Assembly: GCA_023525715.1 (NCBI GenBank)
Contig: CM042010.1
Span: 66,989,966-67,053,965 of the forward strand
Length of the DNA: 64,000 bases
Direction: 5' to 3'
DNA from: Cichorium intybus
Taxonomy: Eukaryota > Streptophyta > Magnoliopsida > Asterales > Asteraceae
Translations under genes and position numbers: made by a program
Notes under the pieces: model-generated
The model's database searches: none
What the model saw: the letters and a program-made list of their open reading frames with translations, nothing else
What the model was told of the DNA's origin: nothing
In this document: piece after piece, positions 62,594 through 64,000 of the stretch
Position numbering within the stretch: position 1 is the stretch's first letter
Layout of the letters: each line of letters starts with the position of its first letter

Positions 62594-64000
62594 GTCTCCC
62601 ACTTGGACAAGTTATCAACTTGTGTGGTCTCAATATTACCTGACAATTAGCAGAGTGTGTCATCCTATGCAACTATCGAACTGCAATCAAAGAAAAGATA
62701 CGATACCTAGATAAGTGATCAACTATTCCTCTGTTCTACAAGATATCGTAATGAACCCGGGTCATGGAAAAAGTCAGATCCGGATACTTCAAAGTTTGTT
62801 TCCCGATAGAGATTTATGATGACTCTTGTCAGACTACTGATCGAACACATCAATCCAGTATGGGTTTGGCTAAACACTTAATGTTAACATCAAATCATCA
62901 AGGGGCCCATAAATAACGCTTCTCCTTGTTGGGGCAGAAGGAACAGATAAACTCTGACTATATAGTCTCTGTGTATTTCATCATATCATACCCGGACATA
63001 CCCTTTATAACTACCAGTTACGGTTAGCGTTTGAGTAGACTGAAGTATGACAGAATCACTGTGCAGATCCCTCATATATCTCGGTTTGAAGAATAAAAGA
63101 TATTATCATCCTAGTTTACTTGTGACTTAATCCATGAAGTAATCTCTAGGTGTGGGTTGTTCCAATACTTGAATCTCTATCAAGTACTCATGAGGGCTAG
63201 TCGCAATCACCATGCTATGTCTAATCTCTATATACAATCTACTAACACTCCATGAAAGTCTTAAATCACTACTTGCTTCTAAGAGTACGACCAACTGTGG
63301 AAGTTTGAGTAAATTAACACTCGGGAAGCGGCTTCTAAACATACTAAAGTGAAACACAGTAATAAATTAATGCAAATGGTAGCTCTCCATCTCTTTATTA
63401 AATCTCCATTAATAATACACCAAGTCAGATGAAATGTAGCTACTATTATATGTTTCGGTTATCAAAATAAAATACTTATGTCATATTGCTTACAAACTTG
63501 TCCCCTATGGACCCCAGTATGGCCTTCATGCTTGGTCTAGATCCAAGTCTTAGTGAAACGATCAGCCGGATACTCTTCCGATGATGCCCTACTCACTACA
63601 ATGTCTCAACTTGATTCCCAAACACAACAACAATCCCTAAGTATATGTCCCTACTTCTCATGGTCCTCGGGTTCCTTTGTCATGGTGACTGCACCCTTGG
63701 TATGAAGAGGTCTCCTATACTAGCTACTATACAATTCAACTTGGAACATTTCAAATTTATTATTCCTCCTTTTGTAACAGGAACACCTATCCAGATTGTG
63801 AGCAAGAGTCATCTCTGGCATCACTATGACCAGTTACTCTTAGCTCTTCCTTTTCCTCCATGAACCAAGAACACATTTCTTGTTTTCCTAAGACACTCTT
63901 AGGACTATCCTTCACTACTGTCCAGTGACTTGCGCCAGGGTTGTCCTGAAATCGACTTACTATGCTCCAAGCAATGAGGATATCAGGTTAAGCACATGTC
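62594..64000 (-). pseudogene. Copia-6 3' region and eroded RNase H (runs off the edge)
   Basis: After the PPT about 0.9 kb is non-coding. Near 63655-63700 the minus strand reads AVTMTKEPEDHE (Copia-1 AVALAKEPRDHG), and at 63895-64000 it reads PDILIAWSIVSRFQDNPGAS followed by HWTVVKD (Copia-1 PDVSYALSMVSRFQGNPGKAHWIAVKN). Stops and shifts are common. The rest of the element lies beyond the window. Confidence 0.75.

Overview
The window is repeat-dominated nuclear DNA of a flowering plant, probably a eudicot (an Asteraceae-like genome is a weak guess). Evidence for a plant: primer-binding sites for plant initiator-tRNA-Met and for the Athila-type PBS, a FAR1-type DNA-binding exon, a UGT86-like glycosyltransferase fragment, telo-box LTR promoters, and Stowaway and hAT MITEs. 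I see no intact host gene, rRNA, tRNA or CRISPR array.

Left part (1-31.4 kb): a train of TA-microsatellite-bounded DNA elements. A FAR1-like gene on the minus strand (start codon at 12724, two exons, runs off the left edge) ends about 280 bp from a terminal inverted repeat (TIR, element A1) that abuts a (TA)n tract. Then follow element B (13084-25657; FAR1-like and Ulp1-protease-like remnants), a second A element (A2, 25930-28401; carries a UGT86-like fragment) and C elements (28533 to about 31400). They are separated by long (TA)n tracts. Their termini share a GGGTAGGATCA-like sequence, and each type carries many copies of its own short palindromic word. I infer a FAR1/MULE-type transposon lineage that targets TA microsatellites. 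This is the most interesting part of the window.

Inserted into that train are LTR retrotransposons with readable target-site duplications (TSDs). Copia-1 (5067-12704, TSD CTAAC) lies in the first exon of the FAR1-like gene, a 3.7 kb Gypsy-type solo LTR (TSD AAATA) lies in its intron, and Copia-2 (17907-25296), a gag-only relative of Copia-1, lies in element B.

Middle part (31.4-52.0 kb): a decayed Ty3/gypsy chromovirus 3' half with its LTR, a decayed minus-strand Copia-3, and a plus-strand Copia-4 inserted into Copia-3. Copia-4's gag is split by a 6.2 kb non-autonomous Athila-like element. Copia-5 follows on the minus strand, with short LTRs.

Right part (52.0-64.0 kb): a hAT MITE, a 7.7 kb non-coding LARD-like element (TSD ACTAT), a solo LTR of the Copia-1 family (TSD GAAAC), and the 3' end of Copia-6, a decayed relative of Copia-1 that runs off the right edge. 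Copia-1, Copia-2, Copia-6 and the solo LTR share LTR ends and/or polypurine tract, so one Copia lineage has colonised the region repeatedly.
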